A stretch of 64,000 bases of DNA from Mucilaginibacter sp. 44-25 (GCA_001898335.1 MKTS01000009.1:659557-723556), one strand, 5' to 3'. Shown: positions 25,947 to 35,782, numbered from the stretch's first letter. Notes: a model not told the origin generated them from the sequence alone. Made by a program: numbers and translations.

Positions 25947-28025
25947 ATGAAAAAACATGTTCAGGCTATATTATTTTTTCTGGCCGCCCATCTAACGTTA
26001 TCGGCACAAACGGTAAAATCGCCTGAGCCTGACACCACACGCCGGTTAGCGCCGGTTACTGTGCATGGTTATTTGAGCCAGCGTCCGGCTATTATTATAC
26101 CTGCGTCTGTTAGCGTGTTGGGCACACCGCAGCTTAGGCTTCAGCCTGATAATTCATTTGTTACCGCCCTCAACACTCTGCCAGGCCTTAGGGCAGAGGA
26201 ACGCTCGCCGGGCAGCTACCGGCTTAGCATAAGAGGTAGTCTGCTCCGCTCTCCCTTCGGCATACGCGACGTAAAAATATATTTTGATGACATCCCGCTT
26301 ACCGATGCCGGCGGGAACACTTATCTTAATGCCATAGATATCGCAAACATCAGGCATATCGAGATACTTAAAGGGCCCGACGGCAGCTTGTTCGGGGCAA
26401 ACTCGGGAGGAGTAGTTTTATTAAATACTGTTAACCGTGCTGACAGCAGCTTTTTAAACGCCGGTATGAATGGTGGCTCTTACGGATTGTTTCATCAAAA
26501 AGTATCATTACAAAAGGTAGCCGGTAATAACCGGTTTAGTTTTAATCAATCCTACCAAAATTATGATGGGTACAGGCAAAACAGCCGCATGCACCGCCTC
26601 TATCTGCAAGCCTCGGATACCTACCGCTATGCCAGTAACAGCGAATTAAAGGCCACAGCCTTGTATGCCGATCTGGATTACCAAACACCCGGCGGGCTAA
26701 CATACAACCAAATGATGGCTGATCCCCGCTCGGCACGCCTGCCTACGGCAACCCTGCCCGGTGCCGTTGATCAGCATATTGGCATCAATACCAAGTTACT
26801 ATGGGGTGGGTTGGTGAACGACGCCGCGTTAAGCAACAGGATACGCAATGTATTAGCCGTTTATGGTAACCATGTAGATTTTGCCAACCCCTTTATTACC
26901 AATTATGAACAACGGGCAGAAAACACCTTAGGTGTACGCAGTTACTTTACCCTATCAGCCATCGCGAAGGAAAACTTCGACTGGAAACTAAACCTGGGGC
27001 TGGAATGGCAGCAAACTAATTCGCAGATCAGTAACTACGATAACAACGGAGGCGAAAAAGGCGCAGTTCAGAAAATAGATAAGATCAATACCGGCCAGCA
27101 TTTTTTTTTCGCGCGCTACGCTGCCGATATATTTAAACGCTTACACGCCGAAGCCACGGCCAGTATAAATTATTACGGTTACAAATTCCGTAACCTGCAA
27201 CCGCTTAACGAAACAGACTTTACCAACCGCAATTTTAACGCGGTATTGATGCCCAGGATAGCACTGTCATATGAACTTACCAATAATTTCATATGGAGAG
27301 CTTCTGTTAGCCGTGGTTACTCAACGCCCACCACCGCCGAGGTTCGCCCTACAGATAATATCATCAACACCGCTTTGCAGGCACAAACCGGTTGGAATTA
27401 CGAAACAGGATTCAGGCTGCGCAACTTTGATGAAAGCATGATACTTGATGCTTCTGTTTTTTATTACAAACTGCATAATGCTATTGTACGGCAACTCAAC
27501 CCCAACGAAACTGAATATTACATCAACGCCGGAGGCACCAACCAGCCGGGCTTCGAGCTGGCCTTTACCGACTGGCTCATCAGGAGGAAAAACAACGGCT
27601 TTTTGCGCGGGCTCCAGGTAAATACAGCTGTCACTATAAGCCGGTTTACGTTCGGCAATTACCAGGCGGCGGGTAATAATTATTCAGGGAACCGCCTAAC
27701 AGGTGTGCCACGGGAGGCGATCGTATCATCCGTACAGGCATTGCTACCTTACCAGTTAGCTGCTTTTGTGCAGCATAATTATACGTCGGGTATCCCTCTT
27801 AATGATGCCAATTCGGTATATGCCCAAAAATACCATTTGCTGCAGGCAAGGGTATCCTGGCAAACCCGGCTTAGTCCTACTATAGGTTTGGAACTCTATA
27901 CCGGTGCCGATAACCTGCTGAACCAACGCTACAGTTTGGGGAACGACCTGAACGCGGTAGGCAACCGCTATTTTAATCCCGCACCTCCACGCAACTATTT
28001 TTTTGGCGCCAGTTTGCGGATATGA
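25947..28025 (+). CDS. TonB-dependent outer-membrane receptor
   Basis: The 692-residue protein has a signal peptide (ending TLSAQ) and a plug domain with the usual layout (VSVLG, ALNTLPGLRAEERSPG, IRGSLLRSPFGIRDVKIYFDDIPLTDAGG, IEILKGPDGSLFGANSGGV). A 22-strand barrel ends in an aromatic-containing strand (NYFFGASLRI). It lacks the CarboxypepD-like N-terminal domain of SusC proteins, so it resembles classical small-ligand receptors such as FecA, BtuB or PqqU. It follows a PQQ-type dehydrogenase, which makes PQQ or a metal complex possible ligands. Confidence 0.92.
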   Translation: MKKHVQAILFFLAAHLTLSAQTVKSPEPDTTRRLAPVTVHGYLSQRPAIIIPASVSVLGTPQLRLQPDNSFVTALNTLPGLRAEERSPGSYRLSIRGSLLRSPFGIRDVKIYFDDIPLTDAGGNTYLNAIDIANIRHIEILKGPDGSLFGANSGGVVLLNTVNRADSSFLNAGMNGGSYGLFHQKVSLQKVAGNNRFSFNQSYQNYDGYRQNSRMHRLYLQASDTYRYASNSELKATALYADLDYQTPGGLTYNQMMADPRSARLPTATLPGAVDQHIGINTKLLWGGLVNDAALSNRIRNVLAVYGNHVDFANPFITNYEQRAENTLGVRSYFTLSAIAKENFDWKLNLGLEWQQTNSQISNYDNNGGEKGAVQKIDKINTGQHFFFARYAADIFKRLHAEATASINYYGYKFRNLQPLNETDFTNRNFNAVLMPRIALSYELTNNFIWRASVSRGYSTPTTAEVRPTDNIINTALQAQTGWNYETGFRLRNFDESMILDASVFYYKLHNAIVRQLNPNETEYYINAGGTNQPGFELAFTDWLIRRKNNGFLRGLQVNTAVTISRFTFGNYQAAGNNYSGNRLTGVPREAIVSSVQALLPYQLAAFVQHNYTSGIPLNDANSVYAQKYHLLQARVSWQTRLSPTIGLELYTGADNLLNQRYSLGNDLNAVGNRYFNPAPPRNYFFGASLRI

Positions 28026-28193
28026 ACCATCAAATACCCGTAACCTAACCGCACTTAGTTAATTATTGTTAATATTGAAGCGGAAACTTTTACCTTTATG
28101 GCTGGTTTGTTAATTTCGCAAACTATAGAACCTGGTGTAAGCTAAAAGAGCGCTGCTCATGGCATGCATCTAAACTCATATCTACAAGGGCAC

Positions 28194-29072
28194 ATGGAAG
28201 AATTTGAAGCAAGCGCGTCGGCAAAGAAAACCAAAACGATATATATATCTACCGTTTTTGGTATAGCTATGGTTCTATTGATGATAGGCTTGCTGGGGCT
28301 GATACTGGTACACGCCAACAACCTGTCGCGCTATGTAAAGGAAAACATTGTGCTCAACATCTTTATGGACGATTCTGCCCATGAAACCGATGTACTGCAA
28401 CTGCAAAAACAACTGGACGCCAACCCTATGGTTAAACAAACCCAGTACGTGAGCAAAGAACTTGCCGCACGTAACCTGCAAAAAGACCTTGGTGAGGATT
28501 TTGTAAAGTTTTTGGGTTACAACCCATTATCGCAATCGCTGGATATTTATTTGAAAGCTGATTATGCGAACAATGCAGGTATAGATAAATTTAAGGCCGA
28601 GCTGATGAAAAACCCGCTGGTGAAGGAAGTGAAATACCAGCAGTCGTTAGTTGACCAAATGAACGCTAACATCACTTCTATCAGTTTAATTATCATCGTA
28701 TTTGCCGGTATATTCGTAATACTATCTGTAGCGCTCATCAATAACACCATAAGGCTGGCTATTTATTCGCAGCGTTTCCTCATTAAATCAATGCAGTTGG
28801 TAGGGGCTACAAAGGGCTTTATACGTAAGCCTTTTCTATTGTATGGCATATGGCATGGCCTGTTAGGGGCGCTTATTGCCATTATTATACTCATCGGTAC
28901 GCTGTATTTTGCCAATCAGCAAATACCTGACCTGGTGATACTCCAAAGCCCTGCCGAATTTGGTTTTGTGTTTTTAGCGGTAGTAGCTATCGGTATCTTT
29001 ATATCAGGCTTCAGTACATTTCTGGCAGTTAATAAGTTTTTACGTTTAAAAATATACGATCTATACAGATAA
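28194..29072 (+). CDS. ftsX: Cell-division protein FtsX
   Basis: The 292-residue protein (from MEEFEASASAKK) has one N-terminal membrane helix, a periplasmic domain (about 60-160), then three helices near the C-terminus, as in FtsX. With the ATPase FtsE it controls peptidoglycan hydrolases at the septum. ftsE is not adjacent here, which is normal in Bacteroidota. An in-frame ATG at 28164 is possible but adds ten residues not typical of the family. The downstream neighbours DUF3098 and uppP complete a conserved envelope cluster. Confidence 0.9.
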   Translation: MEEFEASASAKKTKTIYISTVFGIAMVLLMIGLLGLILVHANNLSRYVKENIVLNIFMDDSAHETDVLQLQKQLDANPMVKQTQYVSKELAARNLQKDLGEDFVKFLGYNPLSQSLDIYLKADYANNAGIDKFKAELMKNPLVKEVKYQQSLVDQMNANITSISLIIIVFAGIFVILSVALINNTIRLAIYSQRFLIKSMQLVGATKGFIRKPFLLYGIWHGLLGALIAIIILIGTLYFANQQIPDLVILQSPAEFGFVFLAVVAIGIFISGFSTFLAVNKFLRLKIYDLYR

Positions 29073-29143
29073 TCATTGGGTCATTGAGTCATTAAACAAG
29101 TATTCAATAATTCATTAACTCACCCTTTTCAATAATTTAATCA

Positions 29144-29422
29144 ATGGCATTAAGAGAAACAAAAACAACAGGCAAAGCGGCAACACCTGCTGCTAAAAAC
29201 ACCGAAGCACCTGTGAATACTATACCAGCGCAATTTGTATTTAGTAAAGACAATTATATGTGGCTGATCATTGCCATCGCGGTGGTTGCATTTGGTTTTG
29301 TATTGATGAGTGGCACAACCGACATCTACAGCACTACCAAAATTGTGATAGCACCTATTGTAGTTTTAACCGGCTTCGGCATTGGTTTTTATGCTATATT
29401 GAAAAAGCCAGCCGCTAAGTAA
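29144..29422 (+). CDS. DUF3098 membrane protein
   Basis: The 92-residue protein has a polar N-terminal third and two membrane helices with the family core [20 protein letters not shown], then [23 protein letters not shown]3098 genes are almost always between ftsX and uppP in Bacteroidota. Its stop overlaps the uppP start by one base (TAATG), which shows translational coupling. The role is unknown but probably concerns the cell envelope. Confidence 0.92.
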   Translation: MALRETKTTGKAATPAAKNTEAPVNTIPAQFVFSKDNYMWLIIAIAVVAFGFVLMSGTTDIYSTTKIVIAPIVVLTGFGIGFYAILKKPAAK

Positions 29423-30216
29423 TGAATATTATACACGTAATAGTCCTTGCCATTATTGAGGGGCTAACCGAATTTTTGCCCGTTTCCTCTACCGGGCACA
29501 TGATCATCGCATCATCTGTAATGGGCATAGCTGCCGATGATTTCGTTAAACTGTTTACTGTTGCTATACAATTAGGCGCTATCCTATCGGTCATCATATT
29601 ATACTGGAAACGTTTTTTCCAATCGCTTGATTTTTACTTTAAACTTATTGTAGCATTTATACCGGCAGCCATTTTCGGTTTACTTTTCAGTAAAAAGATA
29701 GATGCTTTGTTAGAAAGCGCGCTTACTGTAGGCATCACCTTATTTATTGGCGGTATTATTTTATTATTTGTAGACAAATGGTTTAACCATGCCGATGTTA
29801 AGGAAGAGAAAGCTATTAACTACCCAACGGCCTTTAAAATAGGTTTGTTCCAGTGCCTGGCCATGATTCCGGGTACATCGCGTTCGGCAGCTACTATTGT
29901 TGGCGGCATGGCCCAAAAACTTAGCCGTAAAGCCGCTGCGGAATTTTCCTTCTTCCTGGCGGTACCCACCATGTTTGCCGCTACCGGCAAAAAGCTTTAC
30001 GACTTTTACAAAGAAGGGCACCGCTTTACAGGCGAAGAAATTAAGCTTTTAGCCGTAGGTAATGCCATAGCCTTTATAGTGGCGTTATTAGCCATAAAAT
30101 CATTCATCACTTTCTTAGAAAAACGGGGCTTTAAGTTATTTGGCTGGTACCGTATTCTGGTAGGTGGTATCATCATCATTCTTTATATGACCGGGCATAA
30201 TCTACAGGTCATCTAA
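29422..30216 (+). CDS. uppP: Undecaprenyl-diphosphate phosphatase UppP (BacA)
   Basis: The 264-residue polytopic membrane protein has the catalytic motifs [15 protein letters not shown] (residues 13-27) and [13 protein letters not shown] (about 152-164). It dephosphorylates undecaprenyl diphosphate to recycle the lipid carrier for peptidoglycan and other surface polymers, and confers bacitracin tolerance when abundant. It is coupled to DUF3098 by a one-base overlap. Confidence 0.96.
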   Translation: MNIIHVIVLAIIEGLTEFLPVSSTGHMIIASSVMGIAADDFVKLFTVAIQLGAILSVIILYWKRFFQSLDFYFKLIVAFIPAAIFGLLFSKKIDALLESALTVGITLFIGGIILLFVDKWFNHADVKEEKAINYPTAFKIGLFQCLAMIPGTSRSAATIVGGMAQKLSRKAAAEFSFFLAVPTMFAATGKKLYDFYKEGHRFTGEEIKLLAVGNAIAFIVALLAIKSFITFLEKRGFKLFGWYRILVGGIIIILYMTGHNLQVI

Positions 30217-30305
30217 TCAAAACAGGTTATATCTGACTGATTTTCTGAATTTTATTAGCGGATACTGCCACAGCAAAGTCATCATTACCAAAAACAAGGG
30301 CAATA

Positions 30306-30336
30306 TTTGCATTACCAAATATTAAACGTACCTTTG
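30306..30336 (+). promoter_or_regulatory. Promoter of the DEAD-box helicase gene
   Basis: TTTG (30306-30309), 19 bases, and TACCTTTG (30329-30336) match the Bacteroidota housekeeping consensus exactly. The start codon follows 41 bases later. Confidence 0.8.
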
Positions 30337-30377
30337 CCCCCGATTTGGCGATGTTGCCAAATTCGTTATTTTAATTC

Positions 30378-32216
30378 ATGAACAACCCATTTATTGAACT
30401 GGGAATCCGTCATGATATTGTTAATGCCATCTCTGAATTAGGATTTGAAAATCCTACTCCAATCCAGGAACAGTCAATCCCGGTATTGTTAACAGGCAGC
30501 AACGATTTTGTCGGATTAGCCCAAACCGGGACCGGTAAAACAGCTGCTTTTGGACTGCCGTTATTAGAACTATTAGATTTCGAAGAAAATCATCCGCAGG
30601 CGCTTGTTTTATGCCCAACTCGTGAACTTTGTTTACAGATCACGAACGACATTAATAACTACGCCAAAAAAATGAACAACGTACATGTTGTTGCCGTTTA
30701 TGGCGGTGCAAGCATCAGCGATCAACTGCGTCAAATTCGCCGCGGTGTGCAGATCGTTGTGGCTACACCTGGCCGTATGCTGGACATTATTAACCGTAAG
30801 GCGATAGACTTTTCGCAGGTTAAGTATGTTGTTTTAGACGAGGCTGATGAGATGCTCAACATGGGCTTCCAGGAAGATATTGACAATATTTTATCAACCA
30901 CTCCCGACGAGAAAAAGACCTGGCTGTTTTCGGCCACTATGCCTGCAGAGGTAAGAAGAATTGCTAAAAAATACATGGATAACCCTTTTGAGTTAACCAT
31001 GGGTACTAAAAACACTGGCAACCAAAATATCGAGCATGAGTACTATGTAGTACGTGCACGTGATAAATACGCTGCCTTTAAACGCATTGTTGACAATAAC
31101 CCTGAGATCTTTGGTATCGTTTTCTGCCGTACCAAAATTGAAACCCAGGAAATTGCAGAGGCGCTGATAAAAGATGGTTACAATGCCGACTCTTTACACG
31201 GCGACCTTTCACAGCAACAACGCGATAAGGTAATGAAACGCTACCGCGAGCGCAGCCTGCAATTGTTAATTGCTACTGACGTTGCCGCACGTGGTATTGA
31301 TGTTAACGATGTTACACACGTTATCAACTATTCTTTACCTGACGAAATTGAGAACTACACCCACCGCAGCGGCCGTACGGCACGTGCAGGTAAAACCGGT
31401 GTTTCTATTTCTATAATTAACAGTAAAGAATTAGGTAAAATACGCCAGATAGAGCGTGTGATAGGTAAAAAGTTTGTTAAAGCTGAAATACCTACCGGCT
31501 TTGATGTTTGCGAAAAACAACTTTTTGCATTGGTACACAAAGTACACAACGTTGAGGTTAACGAATCGCAGATCGAGCAATACATCCCGCGTATTATGGA
31601 TGAATTTGCTGAACTGAGCAAGGAAGAAGTGATCAAACGCTTTGCATCGCTTGAGTTTAACCGCTTCCTGGAGTATTACCAGAATGCACCAGACTTGAAC
31701 GCCCCTGCTGATGATTTCCGCAGCAGAGAAGGCGCGCAAGGCGATCGCTTTAACCGCGATGGCATGCGTTCGGAATACACCCGTCTGTTTATTAACCTGG
31801 GCAGTGTAGATGAGTTTAGCCGAGGCGAATTGCTGGGTTACATTTGCAACAATGCCAAAATAAGCGGCCGTAACGTTGGTAAGATTGATGTTAAAGGTGT
31901 TTACTCTTTCTTCGAAGTAGTGAACGCTGATGTTGACAACGTGATGAACAACTTTAAAGGCATTGACTTTAAAGGCCGTCCGGTTCGTATAGAAATTTCA
32001 GGCGAAGGCGTAAGCAGCAACCGTAGTGGTGGCGGTGGTCGCAGAGAAGGTGGCTACCAGAAACGCGAAGGCGGTTACCGTGGCGAACGCCGTGAAGGTG
32101 GCGAACGCCGCGAGAAAAGCTTTGCAGGTGCCGGTGCCAATAGCAACGGAGGCGGTTTCCGCGATTTTAGTGGTAAACGCCGCGAAGAACGCCCTGAGCG
32201 CCGCAGAAGATTTTAG
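30378..32216 (+). CDS. deaD: DEAD-box RNA helicase with DbpA-type RNA-binding domain
   Basis: The 612-residue protein has the Q motif (about 25-32), Walker A AQTGTGKT at 48-55, DEAD at 154-157, SAT at 185-187, and the helicase C domain ending HRSGRTARAGKTG. A DbpA-type RNA-binding domain follows at about 465-540. The C-terminal tail of about 65 residues is a Gly/Arg/Glu-rich RGG-like region (RREGGYQKREGGYRGERR). The size and layout fit DeaD/CsdA, which remodels rRNA and mRNA structure during ribosome assembly and cold stress. A strong promoter and terminator make it monocistronic. Confidence 0.94.
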   Translation: MNNPFIELGIRHDIVNAISELGFENPTPIQEQSIPVLLTGSNDFVGLAQTGTGKTAAFGLPLLELLDFEENHPQALVLCPTRELCLQITNDINNYAKKMNNVHVVAVYGGASISDQLRQIRRGVQIVVATPGRMLDIINRKAIDFSQVKYVVLDEADEMLNMGFQEDIDNILSTTPDEKKTWLFSATMPAEVRRIAKKYMDNPFELTMGTKNTGNQNIEHEYYVVRARDKYAAFKRIVDNNPEIFGIVFCRTKIETQEIAEALIKDGYNADSLHGDLSQQQRDKVMKRYRERSLQLLIATDVAARGIDVNDVTHVINYSLPDEIENYTHRSGRTARAGKTGVSISIINSKELGKIRQIERVIGKKFVKAEIPTGFDVCEKQLFALVHKVHNVEVNESQIEQYIPRIMDEFAELSKEEVIKRFASLEFNRFLEYYQNAPDLNAPADDFRSREGAQGDRFNRDGMRSEYTRLFINLGSVDEFSRGELLGYICNNAKISGRNVGKIDVKGVYSFFEVVNADVDNVMNNFKGIDFKGRPVRIEISGEGVSSNRSGGGGRREGGYQKREGGYRGERREGGERREKSFAGAGANSNGGGFRDFSGKRREERPERRRRF

Positions 32217-32271
32217 TTTTAGTGTGCCTGCGGTTTAAAAGCCGTAAGGTATTGTTTTAGTTTTGTTTTTG

Positions 32272-32306
32272 AACCTCCTGTATGTAATACATCGGGAGGT
32301 TTTTTT
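32272..32306 (+). terminator. Terminator of deaD
   Basis: AACCTCC (32272-32278) pairs with GGGAGGTT ahead of a run of seven T residues, with extra pairing inside the loop (TGTA/TACA). It ends at the stop codon of the convergent lipoprotein gene. Confidence 0.85.
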
Positions 32307-32631
32307 ATTTCGAGAAATCAACCGCAACCGAATCATCAGGCATGATCAGGCTCATTTCATGGTCGGCAAGTTTTTTGATCACAAACTTGGTATAAGGTTG
32401 GTTACCTTCAAATGAAGTAAAAATGGTATCGCCTTTTACAAAGTAATCCTCAGGCACCGGCGAATCATTTTCCATCACAAACTGCTTGTCTGTTATTTTA
32501 AGAAGGATAGATCCGTCTTTGGATTTCCATGTACCTTGTACTTTTTTATTGGAAGTATTGGTGTGGCAGGCACTCATGCCTAATATATAGGCACCGGCCA
32601 CGTGTACAAATATGAGCGCGAACTTTTTCAA
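32305..32631 (-). CDS. Small lipoprotein, lipocalin-like
   Basis: The 108-residue protein has a lipoprotein-type signal (LGMSACHTN, Cys at about residue 22). A short beta-rich domain follows that begins VQGTWKSKDGSILLKI and continues with alternating strands, a pattern similar to lipocalin-like domains (GxW after the first strand). No ligand can be inferred. It lies 56 bases downstream of a terminator on the same strand, so it is transcribed on its own. Confidence 0.72.
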   Translation of the reverse strand: MKKFALIFVHVAGAYILGMSACHTNTSNKKVQGTWKSKDGSILLKITDKQFVMENDSPVPEDYFVKGDTIFTSFEGNQPYTKFVIKKLADHEMSLIMPDDSVAVDFSK

Positions 32632-32648
32632 TATGGTATTAGGTAATT

Positions 32649-32682
32649 AAAAAGCACCCGCCTGGTAGCGGATGCTTTTTTG
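32649..32682 (-). terminator. Terminator of the basic exported protein gene
   Basis: A stem of AAAAGCACCCGC with GCGGATGCTTTT (one mismatch) is followed by a T run on the minus strand, five bases past the stop at 32688. Confidence 0.85.
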
Positions 32683-32687
32683 AGTTC

Positions 32688-33038
32688 TTATTTCATTTCG
32701 GCAGGTTTGTTTTTCAACCTTGCTTTAGATACGTAAACATGATGTCCTTTTTTATTTACGTAGTAATATTTAGAATCCTTATCGATATAAATGGTTTGTC
32801 CTTGCGGGCCCACTTTATCATCATACTTTTTATCGGCCACAGCTGATGCGCCTTTTGAAGCCAGTTCAGCAGTTTTATTACCTACAGCTTTACCGGCTTT
32901 TTTGGTAGCACTCCAGCCTTTTTTTGCTGTGTGACCAATTTTTTGCCCTAAAGTAGTATCCTTGTGTGTTTGCGCCATTGCCGATGATGCTGCAAATACT
33001 GCGGCAGCAAACAAGGCTGATTTAAATAGTTTCTTCAT
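32688..33038 (-). CDS. Small basic exported protein
   Basis: The 116-residue protein has a signal peptide (ending SSAMAQ) and a Lys/Ala-rich helical middle (GWSATKKAGKAVGNKTAEL). The C-terminal motif GPQGQTIYIDKDSKYYYVNK then VYVSKARLK is much like the PBCV-type basic adaptor repeat seen in many Bacteroidota secreted proteins. The domain match is from memory of the pattern and not tested. Function is unknown. Confidence 0.75.
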   Translation of the reverse strand: MKKLFKSALFAAAVFAASSAMAQTHKDTTLGQKIGHTAKKGWSATKKAGKAVGNKTAELASKGASAVADKKYDDKVGPQGQTIYIDKDSKYYYVNKKGHHVYVSKARLKNKPAEMK

Positions 33039-33069
33039 GATATGGTAGCATATTAATTAATTGTATATA

Positions 33070-34077
33070 CTAACTCAATTTCTCTGCCAATTTTTGCATT
33101 TCGAGCGCGGGTGGGCTTTTCTTATACAAAATAGCATAAACAGCCTCACATATAGGCATTTCTACCTTGTACTGTTTATTTACCTCATGTAGGCAATTTA
33201 CTGCATAATAACCTTCAGCTATCATATTCATTTCCAGTTGCGCCGATTTTACGGTGTAGCCCTTCCCTACCATGTTACCAAAGGTGCGGTTACGGCTAAA
33301 TTGCGAATAAGCGGTTACCAAAAGGTCGCCCAGGTAGGCCGATTCCTTAATATCGCGGTCAATAGGATGTACCACGTCTACAAAACGCTCCAACTCGCGA
33401 ATAGCGTTGGAAATAAGCACCGACTGGAAGTTATCGCCATAACCTACGCCGTGGCATATGCCGCTGGCTATAGCGTAGATATTTTTTAGTACAGCGCCGT
33501 ACTCGGTGCCGTAAATATCGTCAGACACTACTGTTTTTATATATCTTGTGCTTAACATACCGGCAAATGCCGCTGCCAGCGCGGTATCCTTACAGGCAAT
33601 GGTAAGGTATGACAGCTTTTCGAGCGCCACTTCCTCGGCATGGCAGGGGCCGCTTAAAACCAGTATATGATGGAAAGGCACCTGGTACTTTTCGTGCAAA
33701 AACTCACCGATGATCTTGTTCTCATCGGGTACGATACCCTTAATGGCCGACACGATATATTTTCCTTTAAGATCATCAGGAGTAATATCCTTTAGCGCCT
33801 CCTTTAAAAAGGCGGCAGGTACGTTCAATAAAACAAAATTGGCATGGCTGATAATTGTCTTAAGATCGGTGCTGATATTCTCTGCCGGTATTTTTATCTC
33901 TACAGAACTTAAATAATGCGGGTTATGACGAAAATTCTTGATATAGTTTACTGCCTCGGCATTACGCATCCACCAGGAAATCTCCTTAGGCATGGTATTA
34001 TCCGTAAGCATTTTAATATTAGCCGTGGCCCAGCTGCCACCGCCAATTACAGCAATTTTGTTGAGTTGCTTTAGCAT
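33070..34077 (-). CDS. gpsA: Glycerol-3-phosphate dehydrogenase [NAD(P)+]
   Basis: The 335-residue protein has an N-terminal Rossmann fold with GGGSWATA at 12-19, VSAIKGI at about 108-114, the catalytic-region Lys in EYGAVLKNIYAIASGI, and RNRTFGNMVGKG in the C-terminal domain. It makes sn-glycerol-3-phosphate for phospholipid synthesis in the cytoplasm. It is monocistronic, 31 bases upstream of the basic exported protein gene on the same strand. Confidence 0.94.
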   Translation of the reverse strand: MLKQLNKIAVIGGGSWATANIKMLTDNTMPKEISWWMRNAEAVNYIKNFRHNPHYLSSVEIKIPAENISTDLKTIISHANFVLLNVPAAFLKEALKDITPDDLKGKYIVSAIKGIVPDENKIIGEFLHEKYQVPFHHILVLSGPCHAEEVALEKLSYLTIACKDTALAAAFAGMLSTRYIKTVVSDDIYGTEYGAVLKNIYAIASGICHGVGYGDNFQSVLISNAIRELERFVDVVHPIDRDIKESAYLGDLLVTAYSQFSRNRTFGNMVGKGYTVKSAQLEMNMIAEGYYAVNCLHEVNKQYKVEMPICEAVYAILYKKSPPALEMQKLAEKLS

Positions 34078-34264
34078 TGATGCAATTAATGTCCCTTCCG
34101 GCTGTTGGTTCTACCGGTGCCGCAAATTAGTGAAATTATACGAGGTTGTTAGTCATTAAGCAAGTTGAGCCATAAGATAATGCTATAATTAACGTTCGTC
34201 CGTTCATTGCCGTGGAGGGATGCCTGTTTCGTCGGAAGCTTTTACCGACAAGGAAAAAAGTTAC

Positions 34265-34342
34265 TGTCATTCTGAGCGACAGCGAAGAATCTGTCAAGCA
34301 GTGATCGTCTCGTAGATAGATGCTTCGTACCTCAGCATGACA
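34265..34342 (+). repeat. 78-bp inverted-repeat element (TGTCATTCTGAG family), copy 1
   Basis: The left arm begins TGTCATTCTGAGCGACAGCG and continues AAGAATCT. The right arm, 34318-34342, reads as its imperfect complement and ends CAGCATGACA. The two arms share TGTCAT-CTGAG and CGAAG-ATCT blocks around a 25-base centre. A second copy in the opposite orientation lies at 48715-48796. It is non-coding and located between gpsA and the efflux adaptor gene. The remaining 34078-34264 shows nothing recognisable. Confidence 0.85.
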
Positions 34343-34395
34343 ACTTTTAGAGTATTAATCGCGATCCTGAGAATTATTCCTTAACACTGGCTCAA

Positions 34396-34431
34396 AAACA
34401 AAAAGGACAAAGCTTTGATGCTTTGTCCTTT
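34396..34431 (-). terminator. Terminator of the TolC-adaptor operon
   Basis: AAAGGACAAAGC and GCTTTGTCCTTT form a 12-bp stem with a 6-base loop, followed by a T-rich stretch on the minus strand, 23 bases after the adaptor stop. Confidence 0.9.
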
Positions 34432-34453
34432 CACCTTTAAATCCCTTAAATAA

Positions 34454-35782
34454 TTATTTCTTAGTATCTGTAAACAGCTTTGCCTTGTCTACTTTTTCTA
34501 CCATCATACCGTCATTCAACGTTTTTGAGATAGCCGCGAATGGAGCCGAAACTACTTCTTCGCCGCCTTTAAGGCCGGATAATATCTGTATATAAGTATC
34601 GTCTTGTATACCCGTCTTCACTTCCACCTGCTTTACTTTGTTACCTTGCAACACATACACATACTCTTTTGCAGGCGCATCGTTAGCGGTCTTTTTATCG
34701 TCGTCATTTTTCTTTTTGTCATCGGCCTTCTTCTCCTCACGGGTGGTAACAGATTGTATAGGTACCGATAGCGCTTTTACATGATTGGTATTGATATCTA
34801 CGGTAGCGGTAAGCCCCGGGCGGAAAGGCGAATGATTTTCGGCGTTCTTCCTAAGCAGATCCATGTACGACTGCGCGGTGATACGTACCTTAACGGTAAA
34901 GTTGGTCACCTGGTCGGCGTTGGTGCCTACCACATTGGCCGAGCTGCCTATTTCAATCACCTCACCAGAAAATTTCTTTCCCTGGAAAGCGTCAATCTCA
35001 ATTTGTGCCTTATTGCCTACAGTTATCCTGTTAATATCATTCTCGTTCACATCAACATTTACATCCATTTTGCTGAGGTCAGAGATCGTCATGATCTCAG
35101 TACCGGCAAATTGTTGAGTACCCAATACGCGCTCGCCCTTTTCAATAGAAAGTTTAGATACTACACCATCAACAGGGGCATATATGGTGGTTTTGGCCAG
35201 GTTATCAGAAGCCTCTTTAACTGAAGCTTGTGATTGCTCCAAACCATATTTTGAACCTACTACATTTTGGCGGGCTGCCTCTAACGCGGCTCTTGCGCCG
35301 GCATAGTCGGCTTTGGCTTTATCAAATTCGGCAATGGTTAATACCTTTTTATCAAACAATTCTTTACTACGCTTATAAATCGATTCCTGATTGGCAAACG
35401 TAGCTTCAGATTGTTTGAGCATTTGCATAGAGTTACCCACACTCGCTTTTTGAGTATTATATGAAGCCACGGCACGCTCAAAACCTGATTTTAAAATATC
35501 CGGGCGGATGCGGCATAGCAACTGGCCTTTTTTAACCACATCGCCTTCCTTGATAGGCAGTTCTACCACCTCGCCGGATACTTCGGGGCTTATCTTTACG
35601 GCAACATGCGGCTTTATTTTACCACTGGCTGATACAGTTTCGTTAATATCACGCGTTTCGGCCTTTTCAACAGCAACCTGTGTTAATTGCGGCTTCCCGA
35701 TGATACCGGCTGCCTTAAGAATAAACAACAGGGCAACAAGCGCTACAAGGCCTATCAGAATATATTTAGTAGTTTTTCCCAT
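34454..35782 (-). CDS. Efflux periplasmic adaptor (HlyD/MacA type)
   Basis: The 442-residue membrane fusion protein has one N-terminal membrane helix (about 7-26). A lipoyl half-motif (ISPEVSGEVVELPIKEGDVVKKGQ is the region, residues 62-87) and a long coiled-coil hairpin (about 95-195) follow. The second lipoyl half is IYAPVDGVVSKLSIEKGERV, and beta-barrel and proximal domains come after it. A charged D/K-rich insert lies at about 355-375. The layout is that of MacA-type adaptors, which link an inner-membrane pump to TolC. The partner pump gene (MacB-like) is absent beside it, although TolC is directly upstream in the operon (18 bases). Confidence 0.92.
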   Translation of the reverse strand: MGKTTKYILIGLVALVALLFILKAAGIIGKPQLTQVAVEKAETRDINETVSASGKIKPHVAVKISPEVSGEVVELPIKEGDVVKKGQLLCRIRPDILKSGFERAVASYNTQKASVGNSMQMLKQSEATFANQESIYKRSKELFDKKVLTIAEFDKAKADYAGARAALEAARQNVVGSKYGLEQSQASVKEASDNLAKTTIYAPVDGVVSKLSIEKGERVLGTQQFAGTEIMTISDLSKMDVNVDVNENDINRITVGNKAQIEIDAFQGKKFSGEVIEIGSSANVVGTNADQVTNFTVKVRITAQSYMDLLRKNAENHSPFRPGLTATVDINTNHVKALSVPIQSVTTREEKKADDKKKNDDDKKTANDAPAKEYVYVLQGNKVKQVEVKTGIQDDTYIQILSGLKGGEEVVSAPFAAISKTLNDGMMVEKVDKAKLFTDTKK

